Shown here one piece after another: positions 36,390-48,290 of a stretch of 64,000 nucleotides of DNA. The translations under genes were made by a program, and so were the position numbers. Numbering within the stretch: position 1 is the stretch's first letter; each line of letters opens with the position of its first letter. The stretch is from Paragonimus heterotremus (Eukaryota; Platyhelminthes; Trematoda; Plagiorchiida; Troglotrematidae). Under the pieces are notes generated by a model. It was not told the DNA's origin and did no database searches. It saw only the letters and a program-made list of their open reading frames with translations. Where the stretch lies: assembly GCA_013368495.1 (NCBI GenBank), contig LUCH01002046.1:2752-66751 (forward strand), given 5' to 3'.

Positions 36390-38150
36390 TTTAGGAAGGA
36401 ATTTTGTGATTGTAGCTAAAGGGAGTAATTAGGAGGGAAAAAGCGGCACTCCTGCTACTGATACCGTCTTCTGATCCTAGGTCGAGATGCCCGGTAGAGT
36501 CAGCTGTAGTCAGGCTTGATACCAGCTTCCTCGTTTTTTCACGCCAGGCTGCTTTTCCCCAGCCACATCGCGTAAGCGTCAACAAATTGGAACGCGGTAC
36601 ACGTTAAGTGAACATGCGTGAAGTCAAGTAAAACTTGTTCTTAAACCTGGTCATAAAACTTTCTGATTGCCCGTATAGTGTTACCGCGACAAGCAATGCG
36701 CCGCAGATGGCGAGTGTCACAAACGATACCATCAACAAACAGCAGCCAGGTTTCCAATAGTAGAACAATACCGTAGTCAAATTCGCTCTTTATATTTTCA
36801 TACTTCACGATAGCAGTGTTACGCCAGCGTCCAGTTTGTCTCAGGTTAGCAAGTGCCAACTAGATCTCAGCGGCTTGTTAAGAAATCTCTTCTAAGACCA
36901 ACGCCATCTGTGATACGGTGGTCAAAATTTTCCACCAAACCTAGACTGTCAGTACTTATCGTGAATGCGGAGACAGGCTCCCGCCGGCCTTGAAGAACTA
37001 TTTTACGTTTGGGGACGCAGAGCACCTAGTGTATCGCAATATATCAAACTCCAAACGGTTTGGGGCTCTTTATGCTGCCTGTTCATTGCCATCGTTCAAG
37101 GTGATGATCTACATAGTCTAGGTCTGTGGTTCTCTTTCCAAGGGGAAGTCCCACGTTGTAAGTCAACTTTGTGCAGGACATCATCGATTACAAAATTCTA
37201 CTGCGTACGACGGAGTGTGACGCCATAAGCCCTAACCCAATCTGAGGTTTGTTTGTGTGATATTTCCAGCAAGTAGTTTCAAAGAACAAAATCCAAGGCT
37301 TCCTGCTCAGAAACGGCTGTGGTTGACCGTTGGTATACTCAGTTGTATTCGCGTAGCTTCCGGAATTAGAATTCTTGAATGCACCCGTGACCGCAAAACT
37401 TCGCCCGGCCACCGTTAATCTGCTTTTTACGTTTTTCAGACAAGGTGTAAAGTGTAATTAACGTCGACAACTTTGGCGCAGCTGAGGCTGGGTTGATTCC
37501 TCAGTAGTCTGTGTACACCTCGCGCATGTCTTTCTTAGAGCTGAACGTAACCATCGATTCTGTGATAAGAAAACTTTCTCAGTATTCAAAACTTTGTTGA
37601 ATGAAATGTTCGGTCCTCTGTCGATTGTATCCCCCGTCCTTATAAGGTGCTGGAGGAGGATCGTCTAAGCCGGGTGGTTTGTGTTGTTTAAGAGTTTGAG
37701 TCTCGGCTTCTGTATGGGGCTGACGGACAATGAGCACGGAACAAAATTTCGCTGAAATCAGAGCAGCTGGCATAGAAAGCCAGTTGAATTGCGATTAGAA
37801 CTGCTGTACAAAGTGTCAGACGATTTTCCAGGTTAAATATTGGTGAACCGTCTGTTTTCTTGCTTATTTCACCAACTCCAAATGGGGTTGATCTTTGTCA
37901 GAGGACAAGCAACCGTGAAACCCATCTCTTCTTTGCTCTTGCTGAACATGGGTTGCGTTGTCGTCACCAAGTGTGACCATGTTTTCGTCGATCTCACCAT
38001 TCCAGACTGACTGAACTTTGTAGGTAATCCCGGCAATCATTCTTTCTATATGCTTCTTATGTGGTGCGTGATTTAGGGGACGAAGATCCCTCTTGTCCCA
38101 CGTACACAAGTTAATATCGGACGGAACCTTCTTGAAGCTTGGACACAACA
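36390..38150 (-). mobile_element. RTE-type LINE relic 8
   Basis: Minus-strand landmarks from 38150 down: GITYKVQSVWNG (linker from the endonuclease side, tentative), TLKQHKPPGLDDPPPA then YKDGGYN (about 37690-37630, the KAPGPDDLPPALFKDGG block), RAYG and NFVIDDVLHK (about 37230-37160), LALANLRQTGRWRN (about 36855), VLLLETWLLFVDGI and DTRHLRRIACR (about 36760-36685, the ETWPLRVED and FDHRCLRRIA blocks). The YADD block is not clear. Many stops. The 3' end abuts the SINE-like repeat. Confidence 0.7.
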
Positions 38151-40084
38151 TTTTAACATAACCGATGCACCAAGGTGACTAGTGCGCAGCTGGGTGATCT
38201 GGTTGGTCGTTATGTCCCGTTACAGTTTTATTTCACGTAAGGCACAAATCTAAAATGTCAAGCTCTTCGGATGTTTCTTGTTAATAAGTTCACTGAATTC
38301 CTTCTTCTTTGATGCCAACACGATCTTGTTATCGTTTGTATCGCAATTACAGATTTAGTTCATTGCTCACCATTAAGCAACTAGACCTGGTAACTTTCGC
38401 CCAATGATGTTGATTTGTTTTTACTTTAAACGAGTGGCTTGTTAACTTGGAATAATCAGGCGCTCTCAATCAGCTGACATTTATATTATTTGCCTACCGG
38501 TGACTTGGATGACACGTTTTCTGTGCAACTAACTATGTCAATCCAATTTATTTTCTCATGTGCTTCCGCCAGTGCACATGGAAATGAGTAGTACTCACCA
38601 TCAGGTTGTTAGTGCGATGATTGCCAGGGTTATCGCATGTGAGATGTAATCCTTCAGTGTTGAGTACAACCAAATTCGATATATGCCATTGGTGGATTCT
38701 GTAGTTCAAACTAATGACTGGCTGTTCGGTTGTCCACAGAGCCTGCAATTTGGGGTGCAAACATTTTACCACTAAATGAGGTGACGTCATCGGCACGTAA
38801 GTGAATGAGCGTTGCATAATAGATTTCAAGGATGCCGCTCTTATATACCGCTGCAGGGTGAACCCCTGACCCGAAGTTTTGTTAGCCACTTGTCTTTGTT
38901 CTTATGATCTGATACCGCATTAGTTGTTCGTGGATGTTTGACTTCGTCCATCACGTCTTCACTTGAACTTCTGTGTGGTATGACACCTCGTCTGGCGGTA
39001 ATATCATGTCACTCCAAATGCCAGATTAGACAGGCAACCGGTGAATCAGTTGTAGAAGTTTCTCAATCCTACTTCACGTTCGGTTTTTGGTAAGCATAGA
39101 TTGCTTGTTTGGTATTTTCCATTTGTTGCCAAGATAACGAAAAACCGCAGTAAAATTAATAGACTCTGAATCTTTTGAACATTGTGTTGGGACACACAAA
39201 GTAGTATTAGTTGATCGGCGTATGGTTAACCCGTGTCGTAACTCTGGCTGTGTGTATACACTTCTGCTTGAAAAGATTGTTATCGATGTTTTTGATCTCC
39301 TCACTATTTTCCCCATAAAAATACTGGGTAGCTACCTTGTCAACGGTGGTATGTGGTTATATTATTCGTAATCGGTCCTTCTGGGTATTATTAGTACTTG
39401 ACTTGACAACTGGATCGTTTTGAGAGGACCGACTTCAACGCACATGCGTGAATCAATCCTTTCATGTGGTTTCGGTGATAGTGTCCCTCAGGGACTGTCC
39501 GGTGTTAAAAATGTTACTCTCAAATGTACTTGAGAAAGACTACAAGTGGTACGTAGTATGTATTGAGCAAGTAGATTTCGTTTACACCCACGACGATTAA
39601 TCATCACAGACACTAAATATTGTGAATGCGTGGTGTCCATAATAAGGAGACCAGACAACATCTGAGTCAGTTGTTGAACCCGAACGGTGATATGATGCAA
39701 CTGAGGCTGTCAGAAATAGTAGTATAAGACGTAGGTGCTTGGTAGAAAATAATTTTCCGGTCTTCTAACAAATAGAAGACATACGTCGCGAGATGTTAAC
39801 ATTTCATTTACTCTCTTCAGTCACGAACGTGAAACATTAGAATATATGCGGATAGCAACAATAATAGAAACAATCAATGATTGGGTTTACGAAGACTGTA
39901 ATCAGTTCCAGGGCAGAAAAACTGCATGGGTCAACAGTTTACGCACACACACAGGACCGGATGGCATTTAGTAGTTAACAGTGCCTCGGAGAAAGTAAGC
40001 AATTTAGGATTCCGATTGTGCAATAATGCTTGAAACGAGTTTGGGGGGCGGGGTCAACAACGTGATCTGTTTCCATGATGTTTT
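38151..40084. other. Spacer without recognised gene
   Basis: Minus-strand open frames at 38548-38889 (113 codons), 39074-39316 and 39488-39700 show no family motif. They could be retroelement debris too decayed to name. Confidence 0.35.
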
Positions 40085-40810
40085 GCAGTGGGTGAGGACG
40101 AATTTCGTCTCACTCGCTCTGTTGCGTCATGGCGCGCACCAACCACTTAGGTATATGCTCAGCCATTCTTTGTTGTAGGTACCGATCTGTTCTGCTGATA
40201 TAGACGTCACTTCCTTATCGCAAGCGGATGAGTTAGAATGAACGGAATTAAAAAGGTTTAAGAGTGAATATTAGTGATAAAAAATTCAGAACATCGTCTA
40301 CATATCGCTTATGGAGGTTGGCACCATTCATAGCATCAGATAATTTTAATTCAGTCATTCCTAAAAATATATCTGGAAGTGTTTTGTTCAATTGACCACC
40401 CATTGCTACATCATCACCTTGTTTACTAGATGATCCCGCAAAGTCAAAACAAATGTTCTCTATACATAAAAGTATAAGTTCCTTGAAATAATCAACTGGA
40501 AGACAAAAAGGTAAATTTTGAGGGGAAATAAAATCGCACAAAAAGTCAACTGTTTTTCGAAAGGGAACGTTTGCAAATAAGGAGTCAACATCGATAGAAT
40601 ACGTCTTATCTGAACTAACCGATACGTTCTGTAAGGTTTGTACCAGTTCTAAGGAATCTTTTACGCAGTGGGGGTTAAAAGTCTGACGGAATGACAACAA
40701 GCCATCTGGCAAGCTTGTGGTACGGTGAGTAGTCCATGCATAGCATTGGCCTTAACTCCAGGGAGTCAGGGTTAATAGCATAAATAAACCGGTGTATTCA
40801 GAAGCTTAAA
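40085..40810 (-). mobile_element. Penelope-like element relic 2 (reverse transcriptase and GIY-YIG endonuclease remnant)
   Basis: Minus-strand order: LRPMLCMDYSPYHKLARWLV (about 40760-40700), FRQTFNPHCVKDSLELVQ, YSIDVDSLFANVPF (catalytic Asp block), DVAMGG (the usual GSPLGP is damaged), and KRYVDDVLNF (YVDD at 40293-40304). After a stop, DVYISRTDRYLQQRMAEHIP then KWLVRAMTQ (about 40210-40120) matches the GIY-YIG endonuclease of these elements (YIGRT-x-R...R-x-x-EH-x-P-x-W), with the Gly of YIG changed to Ser. The two domains are closer than in an intact element, so the link between them is deleted. Confidence 0.85.
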
Positions 40811-41756
40811 ATCTAAATAGAATTGCGAAGTGGCAAGACCAGCTGTCTTTGTGAGCGTGGTCCGAATGAGAACGAAAGACTACAAGGCAGAATGTGATGC
40901 TACTTCAGCGCTGTCTTTTGGAACGAGTTCAATGTATCTGTTCGACTCGGTGATTATTTACAGAATTGATTGGCTCAAAAATCTATGCTGAAAGATTATC
41001 GGTGAACTAGGGCGCAGTAGAATTGGTTGAATGTTTTAATTATAAAAACCGGTCTTATTTTGACCTGATGTATCAAGCAACTATATTTTGTCAGACTAAT
41101 GTCCCTTGGTCTGCCCGGCACAGTTATTATAGTGTCCAGTTTAATCTAGTACATGAATGAGATACGCAAATTGTCACAATACATCAAAGTACAGTCTGTT
41201 CTTGACATAACGCGTTCAGGACGAATGGTCATTCATACATTGATTTCATCGCCATTTTTGCACGCAGAAAGTGCTTCACGTAGACTTAACAAATGTATGA
41301 TTCTATTTATCGCACTTGTCTTCTTGTGGTTCACCCACTAGAATCCTGTTTGCAACAACTGTTGAGTTGACCACTTTAAATTTTTTGGGATTACCTTGGT
41401 TCGATATTTGCTGCTCGCACGGCAGAACTCACATCGTTCGCTCCTCTCCCTCGTTTCGTTTGTTTGCCCATAGAGCTTTTCATATCTGGCACGCAGTTTG
41501 CGCTTATGTCTGCTGTCTCCGTATACCTCATGAGAATGACCGGAAACAGTTATTCTCAGTCTTGATTTCATGCGACTAACTTGCGTTGAGGAAGTTTAAA
41601 CATGACTGATTTTGCAGTCAGCAACTTTCTAACCAGTTTTTTCACCTGTGTTTCCAGAAAATGACATTTTGTTCGGATCACAATATATTCAATCCATGTA
41701 CACGTGTCTGATATAAGTTGAACGATTTCATGTTTGTTTAATAATTGTGTATGCAA
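40811..41756. other. Spacer, includes 3' flank of the BEN-domain gene
   Basis: No gene seen. On the minus strand an ATTAAA hexamer (41742 to 41737) follows the BEN-gene stop by about 15 nt, which is closer than usual for a poly(A) signal. Confidence 0.4.
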
Positions 41757-42785
41757 TCAAGAGGAATCGCTTTTGTCCCATTCGGCTGGGTTGCCACTGT
41801 TCAATTTATCTTTGTCTCTTGAAGACTTGATTCTTTCATCCACGGTAGGCAGTTCTTGAAACAGATCTCCTGTCGGCGTCAGAACAATCACATCTGAGGT
41901 CTCTGCAAATTCCAGCGGTGCTTCCAAACCATGCACTGGTTCCCCTTGTTCATTCCAAAATGGGGATCGAACACGCTCACCTTTGCGCTGCCTGAAAGCC
42001 ATCACACGAAATGCATTGTTCAAGTAATCCCGTAGCTTGCCTAGAGCCATGGGTTCTGTGAAGAAATAACCGGAACCAAATTGAATCTGCGCTTGTCGTA
42101 GTACCGCCCCCATCACAGTGGGATCGATTGGGGCCTTACCTCCGGATCCGTTGTAGTTGTGAGTGACAAGATAGTGCAGACTGAACAGACTTTGTAATAA
42201 CCGTAAACAAAGTCGTGGTCCTAATTCGTGCGGTTCTCCGCGGACCATAGTTAGACATTTTTTATACGCCCATAACGGAAGAGGAACCGTGTGAATGCCA
42301 CCTATGAAAATCTCTCTGGGTTCTTTCGGATTAAGTATAACGATAGGGTTTCCGACCAGGTTATGCGCTTTTGTTGGCGATGAATGCGATGAGGTTGGCA
42401 GACGCGTTCGTTCCGTGTTATAGTCGCAGCGGACTGTTTGTTCTGGACAACGGTTCGTCGCATCTGTTGGAGAATTATGTCCACATTCTTCGCGATCAAC
42501 GTCCATCGATGTGAACCCCATCATCTTGTACGGTTTTAATGCATTGATTCCTGTAGACAACACTGATGTTTGATAAGGGGGTCGGGCATATGGCCCACCC
42601 GGCCTTCGGCTAGCTCCAATAACACGTGCGTTGTCGTACAAGGTGGACCAGATTGAACGACTGGTGCCTCGAATTCTTCGACCTCTGAACCGGTTCACTT
42701 TAAATGGTCGATATGGGTTGCTGTTTGGTTGCAACTTAGGCACATCGCCAGGATTCCAATTGATTGCGTCATCGTTTGATGGAAG
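41757..42785 (-). CDS. BEN-domain protein, 3'-terminal coding exon
   Basis: A 343-codon exon on the minus strand, ending SDSS and TGA at 41757-41759. It opens after the acceptor TTTATTGGCAG; the frame upstream of that runs into a stop, so an upstream exon must supply the start. Exon residues about 158-260 (42314-42006) look like a BEN domain: GGIHTVPLPLW, RGEPHELGPRLCLRLLQSLF, a GSGGK loop, DPTVMGAVLRQAQIQF and LRDYLNNAFR follow the family's LLR-x-LF...G-x-x-x-LDP...F pattern. BEN domains bind DNA or chromatin proteins in nuclear regulators, so a nuclear role is inferred. The N-terminal 150 residues are basic (RFRGRRIRG) and otherwise low in recognisable motifs. No stops or shifts interrupt it, unlike every transposon nearby. 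The gene lies tail-to-tail with RRP9. Confidence 0.75.
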   Translation of the reverse strand, partial: LPSNDDAINWNPGDVPKLQPNSNPYRPFKVNRFRGRRIRGTSRSIWSTLYDNARVIGASRRPGGPYARPPYQTSVLSTGINALKPYKMMGFTSMDVDREECGHNSPTDATNRCPEQTVRCDYNTERTRLPTSSHSSPTKAHNLVGNPIVILNPKEPREIFIGGIHTVPLPLWAYKKCLTMVRGEPHELGPRLCLRLLQSLFSLHYLVTHNYNGSGGKAPIDPTVMGAVLRQAQIQFGSGYFFTEPMALGKLRDYLNNAFRVMAFRQRKGERVRSPFWNEQGEPVHGLEAPLEFAETSDVIVLTPTGDLFQELPTVDERIKSSRDKDKLNSGNPAEWDKSDSS

Positions 42786-43124
42786 CTGCCAATAAAGGTG
42801 CAAAGAGCAATTAAATCAAAGTAGTCATGATTTTGTAAGGAGTACATTTTTGAGTATGGCAGTCAGAAGGTACAACTTTTGACACATTTCTTTCTCATAT
42901 TGTCGTTAATCGTGAACGTGACTTTAGTCTGAAAACAAACCAGTAGACCTTAACCGAAGTGGACAAGACGATTGCGAGCAATGTTTACAACTAGACTGAT
43001 GATGAGAGAAAACTGACAGGGTTTGAGCACAGTAGACGAACTACGGATGGTTTACCAGGGAAGCTTTGTAGTAGTTCAGAATTTTTGGGTTATAAACGGC
43101 TATGAAAATGGCGGACGATGTTAC

Positions 43125-43243
43125 TGTACTGAGCTTGTAACATGTGATCGATAAGAACCGTTCAGTGATTCGTCTCTGCTGAACTTCACTAATCAGTAGA
43201 TAAGCTAATGCTTCTCTGTCAACTTGACTTCTGCTACTTGACC
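43125..43243 (-). CDS. Possible upstream exon of the BEN-domain gene
   Basis: On the minus strand the acceptor GTTTGCGTCTCCAG precedes an open stretch encoding SSSRSQVDREALAYLLISEV and QQRRITERF. The donor ACA|GTAACA at 43124 is acceptable but weak. The exit phase (0) matches the terminal exon at 42785 across a 339-nt intron, and the entry phase is 1. No homology is recognised, so the call rests on splice signals, phase and helix-like composition. Confidence 0.35.
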
Positions 43244-45039
43244 CTGGAGACGCAAACAAGCGCCATATTTATGTCTCATTCGAATGTATATGGAAAGCTT
43301 TTAATTGAATTCGGATAGTAACTGTCAAAAACCGTAGCCACGAAGGTAAAATTTCTATTGTGGCATTCCTCATTATAGAATCATTTCAGTGTTTCTTTAT
43401 GTATCACGAAAACCACTGTGTTTAAGCTGATTGTAGCCTGTGTTCATTGGTATAGAGTCAATGAGTGCATCTCGTAAGACGAGAACGTCTTAGTTTTTTC
43501 GAGCGGTTAATAATTATGCCATGGTACTTTGTAGGTCGATGCGAGTAGTCACTACAGAAGGTTTGATGTTTCCAATGTTTCTTGTATATCGTATATCGCA
43601 TTGTTGAACAAAAATTGTACAGAAAAAAAGTTGGCATCATACTCGGAGCAGACTTGACACTCTCGTCGTGCTCTGGACCAATGCACAGCGCTTCGAATGC
43701 ATGCAACCCGTAACTAGGAATACCTCGCTTAGTACAGTAATAGCACACACAAACAAATCAGTGTGGTGATCTCCACCGAATGTGGACCAACTTGTCGATT
43801 ACGCAGCAGAACGAAAACGTTATATTCATAGCAAACTATTGCTGATATCGTTTCCAGTCAGCTGAAGTCGTTAGAGACGTCCACGCTAGTGTGGTAACCG
43901 ACAAGCCGAAGTTTGAATAGCACTCATCAGAGATCACCTAGACTGAATATCGAAATATGAGAACACATGTAAAAGTCCAGCGAGCAGATAACGAGAGCAC
44001 TGCGCTTGTCGTGTCTGGTCTGCATCTGCTAACTCTACTTTTGTCCCACCTCACGCTTATCTCTTAGAACCCCCGATTATAATACCATTTCAACCATTGC
44101 ATACCTTTTCTTACGATCTATCTGTCAAAATAGCTCAACCTTGCCCAATAAATCAAGTTATGTTCTCTTATTGGAAATACATGAATGTTTCAAATATTTT
44201 TGTGCTAAAAACAACCCATTTACAGAGGTTGCAAAAATTACTGGAGGGCGTGCGAAGCTTTCTAGTATCACATCCGCGTAGTTCACCTTTTTGTAGGTCA
44301 CCGCCTCGTTCCCTGACATTATGGGAACGAGTTTTATGTTTGCTAAAGTGAATAAAATTCCAGTTACCTAATCCGTCCTAAACTCTCTCACATGTGTTCA
44401 GCGGGACTCAGCACCAATGAACCCGTTTGCCCTGGAAAGATCTATATACCGACGGTCTTTTTGTAAACACAAACTACTTCGTCCCTCTAGATGTTGAAAT
44501 GTTTTCACTTGATTTTTAGGTCGTTAACTTTCAATCAACGTCTGTACACATATAGGCCGGTAACTGACATAATCTGAATAACGTGGGCCAATGCACAAAG
44601 CTACTTATTTTTGTCGTTTGAAGCAGTCCTCTCTCTTTTCTCCGTTGGATATCACACTCGGGCGATAAATTCTACCGGGAAGTACAGTCACCAAACCTCT
44701 AATCACGTTCGATCTATCCTACTAGACCTCTTGAATACACTGTACACGTTCAACAACTCACTGCTTTAATTGTATACCCACCTGAAATCCAGCAATCTTG
44801 AGTTCACGCTCGTGGACACAGGCAAACGTTAGTGAAAGCCGTGTGCGTTGTCCGATGTGTGAAAGTGCTAGGAACTAAATTGTGAGAGCGTAGGTAAATG
44901 ATAATAGCAGATAAAATCGAACATACCTTGTAGGATGTGGAATCGGAGTTATGTCCAATTATATGGACTTAAGATGCTTGTGTTCGACCCATCTGCTCAG
45001 TTATTTGAAAACGTGACTTGGTCATGACAAAGGTATGAG
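43244..45039. other. Spacer upstream of the BEN-domain exons
   Basis: Earlier exons and the promoter of the BEN gene may lie here or farther on, but none can be identified. An open frame at 44097-44351 (plus) has no known motif. Confidence 0.35.
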
Positions 45040-45350
45040 AAGAACTGTGACGCCACATCACTGTTATCTCTGTCAGCCAGTACGCATCAAGTGGGCTGAT
45101 CACATCAGCCATACCATCGTTCACCAACGAGCATTTAGAAAACTCTTTGATAAGTGACCAGTTAGTTAGGTGATACAAAAGCACTGGCTGGGTCGCGTAG
45201 TTCGCATTCCAGCTTAGCGTTTCTATCGCATCGAACGTTTTTCGAAACAATCAACAGTGGGATGAAATCATGCAATAATCTTGCAACGACGTGACCAGGA
45301 AAGCTGAAGACGCTGACTCTTCCAATAAATAGTCTGAGGGACCTCATGAG
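45040..45350 (+). mobile_element. RTE-type LINE fragment 9 (C-terminal part)
   Basis: CQPVRIKWADHISHTIVHQR (about 45075-45135) matches the CLR-x-IARI-x-W-x-x-H-x-SN-x-x-VR-x-R block. HWLGRVVRIPA (about 45182-45214) matches RWLGHVLRMP. Two frames are used. A short relic. Confidence 0.6.
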
Positions 45351-46084
45351 CCTTCATATGGTTGACTGAAAACTCTATCTGGCCTGTTAGGTTGCCACAT
45401 TCACTGGCGCGCTTGCATCCGTATCAATACTGTCTATTAATTTAATAGCACATTATCCAGCTTTTTGTTGATATACAAGTGACCTCTTCAATAGATGCGA
45501 TGTTACGGGTGAACCCGAAGATGAGCAGTAAAATGTGATCAAAGGGAGTGAGACTTGTGGTAGAAGTTAAACAGCAATCTATATAGTTTCACCAATACCT
45601 GTTACTTTAGTGTGCTGTTAAACAAGACTTTTTCAGAATGTAAAGCACATGGACCATTTCTCATATCATCATATATTTCATTATCATTGATGAAATTAGA
45701 AACAGGGTATTTCATTCTTGACGGTTCGGTAATGTATTCTGAGCATAAAAAGGTTACTGACTGAAAAAATTAAGCCACCAATCTCAATCGGTTAACTGTA
45801 ATAGCTGTACAAATAATGATTTATGTGGACTTACAACTGTTCGGCTCAGCTAATTTTACACAAATGTACAAACAGCTAACTTTCAGAACTACCGTAAAAT
45901 GGTCAGGAATGTCATTGCTACTGAACATTTAAAGTTACACGCAAGTTTGTCTGCAACCAATCTGGAAAACACTGTTAGGATTGTACAAGTGTGAACGCTC
46001 GATTGTTTCCGTTTCCTGGTTATCTAAACAGAGATGAGCTCGGCTCACAAGGAATAGTGATGAACATAATTTGGACAGGTCATA
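45351..46084. other. Spacer
   Basis: Nothing recognised. Confidence 0.4.
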
Positions 46085-47190
46085 ATCATCATGGTTTTCG
46101 GTTTCAAGCCATATCCACGGATAAAATGGCTCGGGCTGCTGTTGATTGTGATAATGGTCCACAAAGTTGTAGGGTGATAAATGAAGACAAATGCATAACG
46201 AAGAAAAAGACAAAGTAGGTTACAGATGAATGTAACAAAATATAAGAGTCAGTAAATATGTTGATACAAGGTCGTCACTGACTGTAACACAATATAGTAT
46301 CGTAGAGTATTTTCAACCAGCTATATGAATCATCACGTACTCCCCAACCAGATGTACAGCACCTTCAAAACTTACTCAATAGAACGACCAGGACTTTCGT
46401 AGTCTCTGATTACGTCATCGCCTGGCCGACTTACGGTTCTTCTCAACTATCAGCAACCACACTGAACAATGCGTGGCGCCGCAGACGGTCCGTCTGCATA
46501 CGGTGTACGTGAACGGAAACAGCGAAGACTGCACGTCTTCACTATTGTGGTTATCGGTCGCAAACCTGCATATTTCCTGAACATGTGCCGATGAACTGTC
46601 ACGCTGCTCATAAAGTCATCATTTGATGCAGACCAACTGGCGGAGACAACGTTGACCAAATACCTAGTGTTTGTGTGTGTCTTCCGCACGACTGGACCAG
46701 GTCTGTGATCTGTAGAGCAAGTCACGGTGCGCACATGCATTGTCAATTCTTCCTTTTGATCGATGATTGGACTTCTTTGCGACGCCACATGTGGTGAAGA
46801 TAGACGGATCAACGTTATGATTCCGTTATGCTCATGGACACCTCAACAGCAGTGTTCCGGGCTGACGAGTTGACACCGTCTTAGTACGTAAACCAAACGA
46901 CACTTTCTAGTGACTTGTCTGCAGTAGTAAAGATGGGGTCAGTGCAAACCGGATCTTGTGACAATACTTTCCACTTTGATGGAGCGTAGTGCATACCGTG
47001 CAGACCAGGCATATCATTAAACCAATTTGACCTAGTCTGTAGGAAGACCAAATGAAGCGATACCATCCGCACAGTTGATATCCGCCAGCTTACTAATTAG
47101 TGTAAGCTTCACTCCGAGATCTTCGCATCTTCTGAGTTCTCCCTCCAGAATATCCTGGGACAAGTCTTGACCAGCACAATCGTTTATTTT
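46085..47190 (-). mobile_element. RTE-type LINE relic 10 (C-terminal half and 3' tail)
   Basis: Nucleotide sequence closely follows relic 5 (21645-22680), including the run around CGGTCCGTCTGCATACGGTG and the RT/C-terminal words SRTPYADGPSAAPRIVQ and FRKYAGLRPITTIVKT. The tail at 46087-46205 matches 21656-21770. The 5' end is cut near 47190, within the region after the RT active site. Broken by stops. Confidence 0.8.
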
Positions 47191-47839
47191 GCAAAGGGCA
47201 TTCAACATAGTGTTGCAATTTGATCAACAGTTCAGAACTGCTAAACCACCGAAACACTTATCGTGAATAAACTACTAACAGTTCAAGGTCTGTTTTTGCT
47301 CTTACATAAGTTGAGGCTTGGTTACTAGAAGGTGAACAAGACTTGCATTTTATTGCCACTTTCGCATTCATGTAGACTTTCCATCCAGCCTCGTTTGACA
47401 AGACGTATTATATTTGATTGCCACTGTCATTAAGGCTCCTCATTAGTACATATTCTTACAACTACCAATGCTTTGATTTCTGTGTGCATTTTCATAAGTC
47501 AACCGAAGTGAACATTGCTTCCCTGTGTTCACGGATGAATACCCAGCCACCTTCGTCTTTCTGTTTGTTGTTGAGATTATCCACTTGTCTCGATAGAAGA
47601 CAGTTATTGTCTCGTTAACTACAGCCTATGACCTCACAAACAGAACTTCTCTACCAACTGAAGTCACGATGAAATATGCTATATTTTTCTATTACTGAAA
47701 ATTAAATGATTTCGGTTAATATACCCTGAACAAAATTCGCATGTGCTGAAAGCTTTTGTGCTAAGGTAGCCCGACGTCTGATTACTGCAGCCAATTTCTG
47801 TTTGTGTTTACGCTTAAAAGATCACACCGAAAACACTAC
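47191..47839. other. Spacer
   Basis: Nothing recognised. Confidence 0.4.
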
Positions 47840-48290
47840 ACATAACCAAGGTGTGACGAACTGCTTGATTGTAACCCACGGGTCAAAAACTATGACAGGT
47901 ACACAGTACACTCGAACTACTATCAAAATACCACCCAACAAATCAATGATTTCAACTTGCATAGAAGTCCTAGTCGAGGGGTCATCGCCTGGAGTTAACA
48001 CGACAGTAACTGTATCTCCTATCGAGACGATCGGATAACCTGATCATTACTCACAAGCGAAAGTGGTCGGACGTTCACATATGCTAATTCAGTCGTGCCT
48101 AATATGAGGTCAGTGGCGCAGTGGTCAACACGGTTACCTCATGAACAGCGTGGTCGCAGTTCTAGTCGCGGTCGTCGCAAATATAAACACTCTAATCAGA
48201 GCGAAACTCGAGTCTAGTGCTTGTTTTCGAAAGGGGCCGACTGGAATGTCTATGGGAATGCGATAGCTGCGATCAGTTGTGGGTGATGTT
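47840..48290 (+). repeat. tRNA-module repeat with 5' extension, copy 2
   Basis: GAGGTCAGTGGCGCAGTGG (A-box-like, about 48102) is followed by a degraded B box (CGCAGTTCTAGTCGCGG, about 48154-48170) and the body CGAAACTCGAGTCTAGTGCT. The preceding 250 bp (GGAGTTAACACGACAGTAAC and ATTACTCACAAG) also recurs at 57.7-58.0 kb and 63.8-63.9 kb, so the repeated unit is larger than the tRNA-like part. Confidence 0.6.

Noticed and set aside
47802..48038. Small threonine-rich protein
   Set aside because: It overlaps the repeated unit shared with 57.7-58.2 kb, where the frame is broken, so it is probably repeat sequence.
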